The notes under the pieces were generated by a model. The model searched no databases, was not told where the DNA came from, and saw nothing but the letters and a program-made list of their open reading frames with translations. A stretch of 64,000 nt of DNA, from positions 85,416-149,415 of the forward strand of contig NZ_LDUY01000022.1 of assembly GCF_001038455.1 (NCBI RefSeq), written 5' to 3'. This document shows, piece after piece, positions 38,643-46,366 of this stretch. Each line of letters starts with the position of its first letter. Within the stretch, counting starts at the first letter, position 1. The position numbers were made by a program, and so were the translations under genes. The stretch is from Fructobacillus sp. EFB-N1 (GTDB lineage Bacteria > Bacillota > Bacilli > Lactobacillales > Lactobacillaceae).

Positions 38643-39647
38643 TTACTTTAGTTTACCCCAGGCTTGGATATCTTGCAAAAATTCTTGCAAGGCCTTTTGG
38701 TCCTTAACGGAAGGATACTGTCCCATCAAAACTTCTTGCTTTGGCAGCGCATCTTTCTTCCGTAAAACCAAGAAAGCTTTCGCCTGTTCTTGATTTTGGA
38801 AATACTCTGCTGGCAGTGACAAGAATGCCTTTAATTGAGCCTTTTGTGAGAATAATTTCAGGATTGACTCATGCCGTGGCCCTGTTAATAAATCATTTGG
38901 CACGATGAGATAGATCCAACCATCATCCCTCACTAAGTCTAATGATTTTTCAATCATTAAATAATGAGCATAAGATTGGCCATCTTGTTCTGAAAAGGCT
39001 GTGACAAAGTTTTCTGGTGCTTCTTGCGGGTAGTAACCGATTGGTAAATCACCAATCACAACATCAGCAGGCGCAACTTCCTCGTTTTTCAAGCCAACAA
39101 CATCCCCCAAAAACAGTGTTGGGTCTTCTTTAAGCGCAGCTGCCAATTCACTGGCCAAATCAAGCTGACCTTCATCGTTATCAATCCCAATTAAATCGTG
39201 GGGCAAAAGGTCATGACGACTAAAGCTTTCAACAATTGTCCATAGGAGGTTGCCAGTGCCAATGACCATGTCATTGATACTCGTTTGTTCACTAGGATTA
39301 GCTGTCTGGTAAATCAGCTCGCCCAAAAGATAACCAATACCATCTGGGGTTAACTGAAGGTTTGCTGGTACTTTATCCTCTCGATCAGCTTTCAAAACCA
39401 AAAGTTGTAAGATATTACGTTGGTCGCTGAAAGACAATCTTGGCCAGTCAATCTCTTCTAACGACTGTAAAGCCTTTTTAGAATCATCAGCCAATTGGTC
39501 ATGGTCGGAGCTAAGAATCTCTTTTTTATTTAACCTCTCTAAAGCCATGACAAGGGCTTCTCGATTGGTCGTTTTTTCTTGATTTTTCACCGTCACGACG
39601 GCTTGATCAATTTTTTCAAAATATGCAGGAATTTTTCGATTTATCAT
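38643..39647 (-). CDS. Class I SAM-dependent methyltransferase (YtxK-like)
   Basis: A 334-residue N6-adenine-type methyltransferase fold protein. A helical N-terminal part precedes the SAM-binding core with NDMVIGTGNLLWTIVESF and LIGIDNDEGQLDLA. The catalytic motif usually NPPY reads GDLPIGYYP (about 220). A target recognition or specificity domain is not seen. It sits between comGG and ackA exactly where ytxK lies in Bacillus and lactobacilli. The substrate is not known. The Shine-Dalgarno is weak, so it may rely on comG read-through. Confidence 0.85.
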   Translation of the reverse strand: MINRKIPAYFEKIDQAVVTVKNQEKTTNREALVMALERLNKKEILSSDHDQLADDSKKALQSLEEIDWPRLSFSDQRNILQLLVLKADREDKVPANLQLTPDGIGYLLGELIYQTANPSEQTSINDMVIGTGNLLWTIVESFSRHDLLPHDLIGIDNDEGQLDLASELAAALKEDPTLFLGDVVGLKNEEVAPADVVIGDLPIGYYPQEAPENFVTAFSEQDGQSYAHYLMIEKSLDLVRDDGWIYLIVPNDLLTGPRHESILKLFSQKAQLKAFLSLPAEYFQNQEQAKAFLVLRKKDALPKQEVLMGQYPSVKDQKALQEFLQDIQAWGKLK

Positions 39648-39684
39648 GGTCTTATTTTAGCCCTTTTTGCTAGTCTAGACAAGG

Positions 39685-40005
39685 CTAAGGGGCTAAAAGT
39701 GGTCGCCAGTAATCCTGATGTTTGATAGTAATTTTAATCTGCTTTTCCCCCGATTCAATTAACCAAGGATCACCCTGAATTTGGCCAGATTGTTGATTAT
39801 CTTGGTAAAACAATCGCGATGCTTCAATTTGCCTTGTATCGATGATAGTCGTTTCCAACAATAATAATTGGCTATGCAGCTTTTGGTGAAAAATTTTTGT
39901 CTGTAAAAAGAACAGCAAGCCAATGAGTGTCAATGCCAAAATTGTCGGTAACAGTAAGTAGGCTGGCTGACGGTTTCGCTGCTGGCGTGGCTGATTATTA
40001 AACAT
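39685..40005 (-). CDS. comGG: ComGG-like competence protein
   Basis: A 106-residue protein with one N-terminal membrane segment (about 14-34, PAYLLLPTILALTLIG) and a short extracellular part. It has no clear prepilin cleavage motif. Assignment rests on place, as the last small gene of the comG operon, and on overall form; sequence of ComGG is poorly conserved. GAAGGG precedes the ATG. Confidence 0.7.
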   Translation of the reverse strand: MFNNQPRQQRNRQPAYLLLPTILALTLIGLLFFLQTKIFHQKLHSQLLLLETTIIDTRQIEASRLFYQDNQQSGQIQGDPWLIESGEKQIKITIKHQDYWRPLLAP

Positions 40006-40029
40006 CTTTTACCCTTCTTCTACAATGGC

Positions 40030-40458
40030 CTATTTCGTGTTAGGCAAAAAAAGTGTGCCGCTCGCTTTCTCATGCCCCCGATCAAAAACAGTCAAAAGCT
40101 GATAGGTTCCAAAATTATCAATCCGTAAATCATCAATCCCATGTAGCAAGAGCACGCGACCATGATGAGTCCCAGCCAAAACTAAGTCATGCTTAGCAAT
40201 TTTCAACGTAACCGGATCGCCAATGGTCTTCTTCAGCTGAATTTCACGCACTTGAACTTGATCAAGTTGATAGTTTTGCCGACCCAACTGTGTTAAAGCC
40301 GCTTGAAAATCCATCTGCATATCTTGCGTCTGCCCCCTTTTACTTTGTGGCAAAATGACCATTATTGCCTCAAAAACCATTGCCGCCACAAGGAGTGCCA
40401 GGATTGCTTCCACCATGGTAAAGCTGTTCCGGCTATTTTTACTTTGAACTGCCGTCAT
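40030..40458 (-). CDS. comGF: ComGF pseudopilin-like protein
   Basis: A 142-residue minor pseudopilin. The start MTAVQSKNSRNSFTMVEAIL gives a type IV prepilin-like N-terminus, with FTMVEAILALLVAAMV as the hydrophobic helix and Glu at +5. The AAGGAAG nine bases upstream supports the ATG at 40458 over the earlier one. It overlaps comGE by 20 bases. ComGF helps assemble the competence pseudopilus that brings DNA to the cell surface. Confidence 0.82.
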   Translation of the reverse strand: MTAVQSKNSRNSFTMVEAILALLVAAMVFEAIMVILPQSKRGQTQDMQMDFQAALTQLGRQNYQLDQVQVREIQLKKTIGDPVTLKIAKHDLVLAGTHHGRVLLLHGIDDLRIDNFGTYQLLTVFDRGHEKASGTLFLPNTK

Positions 40459-40687
40459 GGTTGGCTTCTTCCTTTTGCTTTTGATTTTGGTCAACAAAAG
40501 ACTGCCATCTCTCTAACGCCTTTCTTTTTTCCTGGTTGGCCGCCTTATTCTGCAAAATCAGTTCTCGCTGCTTTTTCTGATAGTTGCGTAACGTTTCTAG
40601 TTCAAAAAGAACCACACCAGTAATCAGCGTTAGTGCCATCACCCCCTCAACAAGGGCAAACCCTGACGATTTTCTAGACTTTCTCAA
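40439..40687 (-). CDS. comGE: ComGE-like minor prepilin
   Basis: An 82-residue protein (from a TTG start) with the prepilin-like sequence SSGFALVEGVMALTLITGV. Glu follows at +5 after the cleaved Gly. The rest is a charged helix. The TTG at 40687 has GGAGGTGG upstream inside comGD; an earlier TTG at 40708 in frame is also possible. Position between comGD and comGF supports the call. Confidence 0.75.
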   Translation of the reverse strand: MRKSRKSSGFALVEGVMALTLITGVVLFELETLRNYQKKQRELILQNKAANQEKRKALERWQSFVDQNQKQKEEANHDGSSK

Positions 40688-41072
40688 AACGATAGGTACC
40701 ACCTCCAAATTGGAAAATAAGACGCCAGGTTACTTGGCCCTGGTGCCAAGAAATATGACCGGGGGCCACATAGCCACTCGGCTTAATCACGACTTTTGCT
40801 GTCTGATCAACTTTACTTTTTACTGGGTAAGAAAGCACTTCTTGACCAATCACCAACTGGTCTGATTGAAAATCGAGAATACTTTCAACCTCTTTTGCTT
40901 GTGCAAATAGACGGGCTCGTTGAAAATTGGCAGCAAATTGCTGTTGAAAATCTGCAAAACTCTGCTGATTTTGCCTCGGCCGTAAGGCTAATCCAATCCC
41001 AAGCAAAAGTGATACCAGACTTAGAACAATCACGGATTCGATCAAGGTAAAGGATTTAAATTTTAGCTTCAT
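40674..41072 (-). CDS. comGD: ComGD pseudopilin (GspH/FimT-like)
   Basis: A 132-residue minor pseudopilin. KFKSFTLIESVIVLSLVSLLL is the processing and membrane helix region, followed by a globular beta-rich domain. The start at ATG 41072 overlaps comGC by 17 bases. It belongs to the competence pilus. Confidence 0.85.
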   Translation of the reverse strand: MKLKFKSFTLIESVIVLSLVSLLLGIGLALRPRQNQQSFADFQQQFAANFQRARLFAQAKEVESILDFQSDQLVIGQEVLSYPVKSKVDQTAKVVIKPSGYVAPGHISWHQGQVTWRLIFQFGGGTYRFEKV

Positions 41073-41604
41073 GACCTGCAATCACAATTTTGAGTGCCTT
41101 AACTTTTTCAAGCTGTGCCTTGGTCAAGTAATTTTCCTTTGCTAAATCATCCATTGTGACCTGTTTCTTTTCTGGGTGGTCGTTAACATACAAATCAACC
41201 TGTGTCTGTACAGTGGCGACCATTGCCTTTGCATGGGTTTGCTGCGCCTTATCTCGTTGTTGCGTTAAATTCGGCAAAATCAGTAACATCAACAGACCAA
41301 TAATGAAGAGTACTACCGTCGCTTCAATCAATGTGAAACCGTTTTTCTTCGCTGCTATCCGCCGATTTTTTGCTCGGACTACTGCATGGCAAGCCTTTGA
41401 TTGACAAATTTTACGATGTTCACGTTTAAGCCAAAAACGTTTGTGGGGTTGAAAAAAGGACCGCTGGTTGAATAAACCAATCTGCATCGTCTGGTTCATC
41501 GGATGGGATTGATGGTGACAGTAATCCCGGGGCCTCCCAGCCAATCGAGACCGTCCCCCCGTTCCAGTTTGTGTATGCTTAACAAAGTCAGCTGTGTGCG
41601 TCAT
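41056..41604 (-). CDS. comGC: ComGC major competence prepilin with very long leader
   Basis: A 182-residue frame whose C-terminal 93 residues form a normal mature ComGC: FTLIEATVVLFIIGLLMLLIL (helix), then a short soluble part. The prepilin peptidase site KKNG/FTLIE lies after residue 89, while ordinary leaders are below about 30 residues. No ATG, GTG or TTG in frame lies closer than residue 40. The first ATG overlaps the comGB stop (ATGA) and has AGGAGG nine bases upstream, so the long leader is very likely translated. The leader is basic and rich in His and Arg. Confidence 0.85.
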   Translation of the reverse strand: MTHTADFVKHTQTGTGGRSRLAGRPRDYCHHQSHPMNQTMQIGLFNQRSFFQPHKRFWLKREHRKICQSKACHAVVRAKNRRIAAKKNGFTLIEATVVLFIIGLLMLLILPNLTQQRDKAQQTHAKAMVATVQTQVDLYVNDHPEKKQVTMDDLAKENYLTKAQLEKVKALKIVIAGHEAKI

Positions 41605-42635
41605 ATCGACATTCCTCCTAAATTTTTATACAACGGTAATAGCATTGCGAGGTATAACAAAACAATGGTCAGTCCAATCAAGGCAAAAAAGATTGGTTGG
41701 ATGAGCCCTAATAATCGACTGACTTGGCGGTCAAACCGTTGAAATTCGCTTTTGGCATAGTAAGTCAAGTAGGTACCAAGTACTAGCCCGGTAAATCCCC
41801 TATCTAAATAAGTCGCTAGTGGCTTTTTCAAATAAGATTGATTGCCAATCCAACTTTGCAAAGTTTGACCGCTTTGCACGGCACCTTGGGCTCGCTTAGC
41901 AATGGCCACAACCAGTCCGTTTTTCTTAGCGGATAAGGCCGCAAAACGATTAATCACATTGGGCAGCGTGTGGCCTGCTAACAGCAAAATTCCCAGATGT
42001 TCTGCTAGCAGATAAGTTAAGAGTGTCTGCATCAGCCTGCCCAAAAAAGGGACCCGAGCGACAACTTGAATTCGTTGTAGTGGTGCTAAACGCTTCAGTA
42101 AGAAAATCGAAATAATAATCATGACTAAGACAAGGCCAAAGAGAAAAGCTAAGCCATGCAAATAAAAGAGAGCAGGATTGGTGCCTGGACCTTGACTCCC
42201 CTTTTGTCCGGCCGACAAAGCATGAAAAATGGGATAAAGATACATTTCCATCCCCACAACCAGGGATAATAAAAAGACCAATAAAATCACCGGATAAGTT
42301 AGAATCTGGCGGAGCTTTTGTTTGTAGCGCAACACTTGGTCAAAGTTACTCGCCAAAGCGGTCAGCGTTTGGTCAAAATTACCATGTAACTGACCCAAAT
42401 CAAGATAAATTCCAACCGAAGGACTTAAAACTTTCCCCAGACTTGTAGCTAACGGTTGGCCATGCTCCAACTGGCCACGGATGGTCTGTAGCCTTTCTTG
42501 CCAACCTGGATGGGCACTCGCTAAAACATCGAGACTCAACGATAAGGCATAACCAGATGCCGTTAACTCACCAAGCTCGGCTAAAAAAAGAACCTGGTCA
42601 CTTTCAGAAAAACGTATTTTTCGTTGCAGACGCAT
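41601..42635 (-). CDS. comGB: ComGB, competence type II secretion F-domain membrane protein
   Basis: A 344-residue polytopic platform protein of the pseudopilus. Two T2SSF domains (about 10-130 and 210-330) are each followed by a membrane segment, for example LTYPVILLVFLLSLVVGMEM (about 112-131) and IFFALIGLTIVLLYLAMLL near the end. It lies three bases after comGA and overlaps comGC by four bases. Confidence 0.9.
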   Translation of the reverse strand: MRLQRKIRFSESDQVLFLAELGELTASGYALSLSLDVLASAHPGWQERLQTIRGQLEHGQPLATSLGKVLSPSVGIYLDLGQLHGNFDQTLTALASNFDQVLRYKQKLRQILTYPVILLVFLLSLVVGMEMYLYPIFHALSAGQKGSQGPGTNPALFYLHGLAFLFGLVLVMIIISIFLLKRLAPLQRIQVVARVPFLGRLMQTLLTYLLAEHLGILLLAGHTLPNVINRFAALSAKKNGLVVAIAKRAQGAVQSGQTLQSWIGNQSYLKKPLATYLDRGFTGLVLGTYLTYYAKSEFQRFDRQVSRLLGLIQPIFFALIGLTIVLLYLAMLLPLYKNLGGMSI

Positions 42636-42638
42636 CGA

Positions 42639-43598
42639 TTAAACCTCCTGATTTCCTTGTTGGTAGCGTTTTACATTTTCTGCATAGGGACGGTGATGAG
42701 TTACTTCACCCGACTGCCAGTTAGCCACCCCGCACACAACCCCCAGCTGACCATCTAAATCTGGAAGCAGGCGCTGATAAACTGTCTTAACTAAGGCTTG
42801 GTTCAGTAATTGACGGTCAAGGCCGAGATTGAGCAAGCGGCCAAAAACTGCTAGTTCAGAATTGGCATGCAAAGTACTCAACACCAAATGACCAGCTAGG
42901 GCTGCTTGAAGGGCGGCCTGAGCAGTCTTGGCATCACGAATCTCGCCAATCACTAATAGATCTGGCCGGTGACGCAGGGCCACCTTAATTAAGGATTGGT
43001 AATCAATTCCTGCCTGTTCGTTGACCTGCAGTTGCAAAAAAGCTGGCTGATAGATTTCAACCGGATCCTCAACCGTTAAAACAACTTTGCCTGGTGACCA
43101 GGCAGCCAACAAGCGATAAAGGGTACTAGTCTTACCTGCCCCTGTGGGGCCGGCTACCAGATAGAGGCCAGCGCTAATTTTTTCGGCAACTAAGTCTGCA
43201 AAGATTGCTGGCTCAAACCAGCGGTTTTGCGACAAATCAGGATAGATTAGCCGTAAAACCGCGCTTTCCTGTCCCAAAAAGTCGCCAACGGTTGAAACAC
43301 GGATAAAGCCCTGACCAAAATCAAAGCGTCCCAGTTGTGGCCGACGGCTCTCGGCCAAATTTAAACCCGCCCGGTACTTAACCACAGCTAAGGCTCGTTT
43401 TCCAAAATCTGCTTCCATCACTGCCAGGATTCTCACTTGACCCAAAATTTGCGCTCGTACCTGGTAATTACCACCTTCTGCCGGTAAAAAATAAAAGTCT
43501 GTTACCTTTTTCGTCTGCCCCCATGCTAGGACTGCTTGAATCCAATCAGCGGGGTCTGCTCGTTCATGTTCGGGCCAATTGCCCAAATTCTTGATCAT
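42639..43598 (-). CDS. comGA: ComGA, competence pilus assembly ATPase
   Basis: A 319-residue GspE/PilB-family ATPase that drives assembly of the DNA-uptake pilus. Walker A is VAGPTGAGKTSTLY (about 150). The Asp box and Walker B are seen in VLTVEDPVE and LLVIGEIRDAKTAQ. The His box reads HLVLSTLHANS. The C-terminal CxxC zinc loop of PilB is absent, as usual for ComGA. A strong SD (AAAGGAGG) precedes the ATG. It leads comGA-GG. No competence sigma-factor or ComK box was recognised. Confidence 0.94.
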   Translation of the reverse strand: MIKNLGNWPEHERADPADWIQAVLAWGQTKKVTDFYFLPAEGGNYQVRAQILGQVRILAVMEADFGKRALAVVKYRAGLNLAESRRPQLGRFDFGQGFIRVSTVGDFLGQESAVLRLIYPDLSQNRWFEPAIFADLVAEKISAGLYLVAGPTGAGKTSTLYRLLAAWSPGKVVLTVEDPVEIYQPAFLQLQVNEQAGIDYQSLIKVALRHRPDLLVIGEIRDAKTAQAALQAALAGHLVLSTLHANSELAVFGRLLNLGLDRQLLNQALVKTVYQRLLPDLDGQLGVVCGVANWQSGEVTHHRPYAENVKRYQQGNQEV

Positions 43599-43693
43599 GG
43601 TGTCCTCCTTTCATCGCTAGTGAGTAAGACGACCAATTCAGCAAAAAATTGCTCAACTTCAAAGCGTTTGGTTAACCAATTTTTTTGCTTCAT
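43595..43693 (-). CDS. Possible 32-residue small protein upstream of comGA
   Basis: The frame MKQKNWLTKRFEVEQFFAEL and on to SDERRTP ends with a TGA that overlaps the comGA ATG (ATGA). No known domain. Four-base overlap is typical of translational coupling, but GAGGG is only two bases from its ATG and the comGA SD sits inside it, so it may be chance. Confidence 0.3.
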   Translation of the reverse strand: MKQKNWLTKRFEVEQFFAELVVLLTSDERRTP

Positions 43694-43742
43694 TGCCCTC
43701 TATACAACACTATTGGGTTAGACGAGGAAAGCTTTGAAAAAC

Positions 43743-43775
43743 AAAAAAGACCGAATTCAATGAATTCGATCTTTT
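43743..43775 (-). terminator. Terminator of folD
   Basis: Minus strand GATCGAATTC and GAATTCGGTC (one U-G pair) followed by TTTTTT. It separates folD from the comG operon. Confidence 0.8.
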
Positions 43776-43794
43776 AAATAAGCATGATTAATTT

Positions 43795-44649
43795 TTACTG
43801 ATTTTTTTCTTGGTTCAAAGCTGCTGCAAAAGTATTTTCCAACAGAGTGGCAATGGTCATTGGACCAACACCACCTGGAACTGGCGTAATGAAGGATGCC
43901 TTCTTTTCGGCCGAGGCAAATTCGATATCACCGGTCGCCTTACCATCGACAACGTTCATCCCAACATCAACCAAAACAGCACCATCTTTGATTTGGTCAC
44001 CAGTAATAAAGTTCGCAATACCTACTCCAACGACAACGATGTCCGCATCCTTGAGAGAATCCAGGAGCATTTCGCGTGGTGTGTAACGGTGAGCCAACGT
44101 CACCGTTGCGTTCGCGTTATTCAGCAAGGCAGCCATTGGGCGACCAAAGAGTTGAGAGCGACCAACGACAACAGCCTTCTTACCATATGGATCAATGTCA
44201 TAATGCTTCAACATCGTCATCACGCCTTGAGGAGTGGCTGCCACGGCGTATTCACCAGGTTGGTCACCAAAGAGCATTCCCTGGTTGAAAGCACCTAATC
44301 CATCAACATCCTTTTCAGGGGCGATAGCTGAGAAGACCTGCTGGTCGTTAACAGCTTCTGGCAATGGTGCCTGAACCAAAATACCAGTCACGCTTGGATC
44401 TGCGTTTAAATCTGCTACAATCTTTAAGACGGCTTCTGTTGTCACATCATCAGCAACCGCAATATCCTCAGTGGCAATGCCAACCTTGGCTGCTGCGCGT
44501 TGCTTCATGCCAACATAGAGACGTGATCCATCATTTTTTGGATCAAAAACAACCGCTAGCTTTGGACTCAACCCAGATTCCCTGACCTTGTCCGCCAGTG
44601 CGATTTTGAGGTCCTTTGAGAGGGCCTTTCCGTCTAAAATAGTTGCCAT
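43795..44649 (-). CDS. folD: Bifunctional methylenetetrahydrofolate dehydrogenase/cyclohydrolase
   Basis: A 284-residue FolD. It interconverts 5,10-methylene-, methenyl- and 10-formyl-tetrahydrofolate, supplying one-carbon units. Motifs: YVGMKQRAAAKVGI with the catalytic Lys (about 52), PEKDVDGLGAFNQG (about 115, Asp-Val-Asp-Gly), VVGRSQLFGRPMA (cofactor loop, about 163) and PGGVGPMTIATLLENT near the end. SD AAGGAG precedes the ATG. It is divergent from comEB; thyA follows, so folate and dTMP genes cluster. Confidence 0.97.
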   Translation of the reverse strand: MATILDGKALSKDLKIALADKVRESGLSPKLAVVFDPKNDGSRLYVGMKQRAAAKVGIATEDIAVADDVTTEAVLKIVADLNADPSVTGILVQAPLPEAVNDQQVFSAIAPEKDVDGLGAFNQGMLFGDQPGEYAVAATPQGVMTMLKHYDIDPYGKKAVVVGRSQLFGRPMAALLNNANATVTLAHRYTPREMLLDSLKDADIVVVGVGIANFITGDQIKDGAVLVDVGMNVVDGKATGDIEFASAEKKASFITPVPGGVGPMTIATLLENTFAAALNQEKNQ

Positions 44650-44757
44650 TATGTTTCTCCTTGTTCATGATTTTCCGAACGTTTTATTGTAAAATATCTT
44701 TGTAAGACCATTTTATCAGAATAAAACTGTTTTTTGTTTACAGAAAGGTAATTTTTC

Positions 44758-45237
44758 ATGTCTGACAACCGTATTTCTTGGGATCAATACTTTATCGCAC
44801 AAGCCGCCATCCTCTCAACTCGGTCAACTTGTACTAGACGTCACGTTGGTGCCATCCTCGTGAAGGACCATCGCATTATCGCCTCTGGCTACAACGGTGC
44901 CGTTTCCGGTACTCCTCACTGTACAGAAGTTGGCGACTATATCGTTGATGGTCACTGCATCAGAGCCGTTCACGCTGAACAAAATGCTCTCATGCAAGCT
45001 GCCTCGATGGGGATTGCCGTTGAAGGATCAGAAGTCTATGTGACCGATGTTCCCTGCGTGCAATGTACAAAACTTTTGCTGCAAGCCGGCATTACCAAAA
45101 TTAACTTCATGCGCGACTATCGCAATGATGAATTCGCCGAGTCCCTCTTAAAAGAAAAAAACGTTGCCTTAGTCCAAGTTCCCTTCGAAGCCCAAACGGC
45201 TGAACAAATCAATCTCGCTCAATTTATTAAAGACTAG
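44758..45237 (+). CDS. Deoxycytidylate deaminase (ComEB-type)
   Basis: A 159-residue dCMP deaminase. It turns dCMP into dUMP, the thymidylate synthase substrate. The zinc site has His-Ala-Glu in RAVHAEQNALMQ (about 74-76) and Cys pair in DVPCVQCTKLLL (about 98-101). TRRHVGAILVKDHRIIASGYNG is a typical N-terminal region. thyA lies next, so the two steps of dTMP synthesis from dCMP are adjacent, though a terminator separates them. Confidence 0.94.
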   Translation: MSDNRISWDQYFIAQAAILSTRSTCTRRHVGAILVKDHRIIASGYNGAVSGTPHCTEVGDYIVDGHCIRAVHAEQNALMQAASMGIAVEGSEVYVTDVPCVQCTKLLLQAGITKINFMRDYRNDEFAESLLKEKNVALVQVPFEAQTAEQINLAQFIKD

Positions 45238-45244
45238 ACCCAAG

Positions 45245-45274
45245 AAAAAGCAAGGAGGACTCCTTGCTTTTTTG
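45245..45274 (+). terminator. Terminator of the dCMP deaminase gene
   Basis: AAAAAGCAAGGAG and CTCCTTGCTTTTT with T6. Confidence 0.82.
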
Positions 45275-45316
45275 CTATACTGAGAAGGATTAATTTTTAT
45301 TAAAGGGGACTTACTC

Positions 45317-46279
45317 ATGAGTCAAAACGAACAAACATACCTCGATCTGGCCGCTAAAATTTTGAACGAAGGCCATTACAAGGACGATCGGACCGGGACC
45401 GGAACCTATTCAATCTTCGGAACGCAAATGCGTTTTGACCTCCAGGAAGGCTTCCCTCTGTTAACCACTAAAAAAGTTTTCTTCAAGCTGATCAAATCAG
45501 AATTACTCTGGTTTTTGCGTGGCGATAATAACATCCGCTTCTTGTTGCAAAACAACAACCATATCTGGGACGAATGGGCTTTTAAAAACTGGATTGAGTC
45601 CGATGAATATAGCGGACCAGACATGACTGATTTTGGCTTGCGTTCACAAACCGATGCCAAATTTAATGCCATCTACCAGGAACAAAAGGACATCTTCGTC
45701 GACAAAATCTTAAACGATGATGACTTTATGGAAAAGTACGGTTATATCGGTGAGGTTTACGGTAAGCTCTGGCGATCATGGGCATCTGTTTTACCCGATG
45801 GTGGCACCACAGACCAAATCAGCAACTTAATCGACCAAATCAAGAACAATCCGAACTCTCGACGTTTGATTTTGTCTGCTTGGAATGCCGAAACGACTCC
45901 ACAAGCACCACTACCATCTTGCCACGTTTTGTCGCAGTACTATGTCAGCGAGGGTAAGCTCTCAGCACAACTTTACCAACGTTCGGGTGATTTCTTCTTA
46001 GGTGTGCCCTTCAACATCGCTTCTTATTCGCTGTTAATCCACATGATTGCTGCCCAAACCGGTCTAGAAGTTGGTGACTTCGTCCACACTATCGGTGACA
46101 CACACATTTACAAGAACCACATCGACCAAGTCAAAGAACAAATCAGTCGACCAATGCATCCATTGCCAAAGCTTTGGCTAAACCCTGAGGTCAAATCAAT
46201 CTTTGATTACACCATGGATGATATTAAAATTTTGGATTATGAATCAGAACCAGCTATCCGAGGTGCGGTTGCAGTTTAA
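45317..46279 (+). CDS. thyA: Thymidylate synthase
   Basis: A 320-residue ThyA. It methylates dUMP with methylene-tetrahydrofolate. The catalytic cysteine is in [13 protein letters not shown] (about 200), the folate/dUMP site in [20 protein letters not shown], and the family start [19 protein letters not shown] (about 25). The length includes the insertion seen in lactobacillar enzymes. SD AAAGGGGAC precedes the ATG. Confidence 0.98.
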   Translation: MSQNEQTYLDLAAKILNEGHYKDDRTGTGTYSIFGTQMRFDLQEGFPLLTTKKVFFKLIKSELLWFLRGDNNIRFLLQNNNHIWDEWAFKNWIESDEYSGPDMTDFGLRSQTDAKFNAIYQEQKDIFVDKILNDDDFMEKYGYIGEVYGKLWRSWASVLPDGGTTDQISNLIDQIKNNPNSRRLILSAWNAETTPQAPLPSCHVLSQYYVSEGKLSAQLYQRSGDFFLGVPFNIASYSLLIHMIAAQTGLEVGDFVHTIGDTHIYKNHIDQVKEQISRPMHPLPKLWLNPEVKSIFDYTMDDIKILDYESEPAIRGAVAV

Positions 46280-46313
46280 GCAAGATCATTTACATCCGAA
46301 TATTATTAAAAAT

Positions 46314-46357
46314 AAAACGGCAGTGACCATTTAACTTTAGATGGTCACTACCGTTTT
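46314..46357. terminator. Bidirectional terminator between thyA and uvrA
   Basis: AAAACGGCAGTGACCAT and ATGGTCACTACCGTTTT, 10-base loop. The odd pair is G-U on the minus strand and C/A on the plus strand, so it favours uvrA. Confidence 0.8.
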
Positions 46358-46366
46358 TATTGTTCT

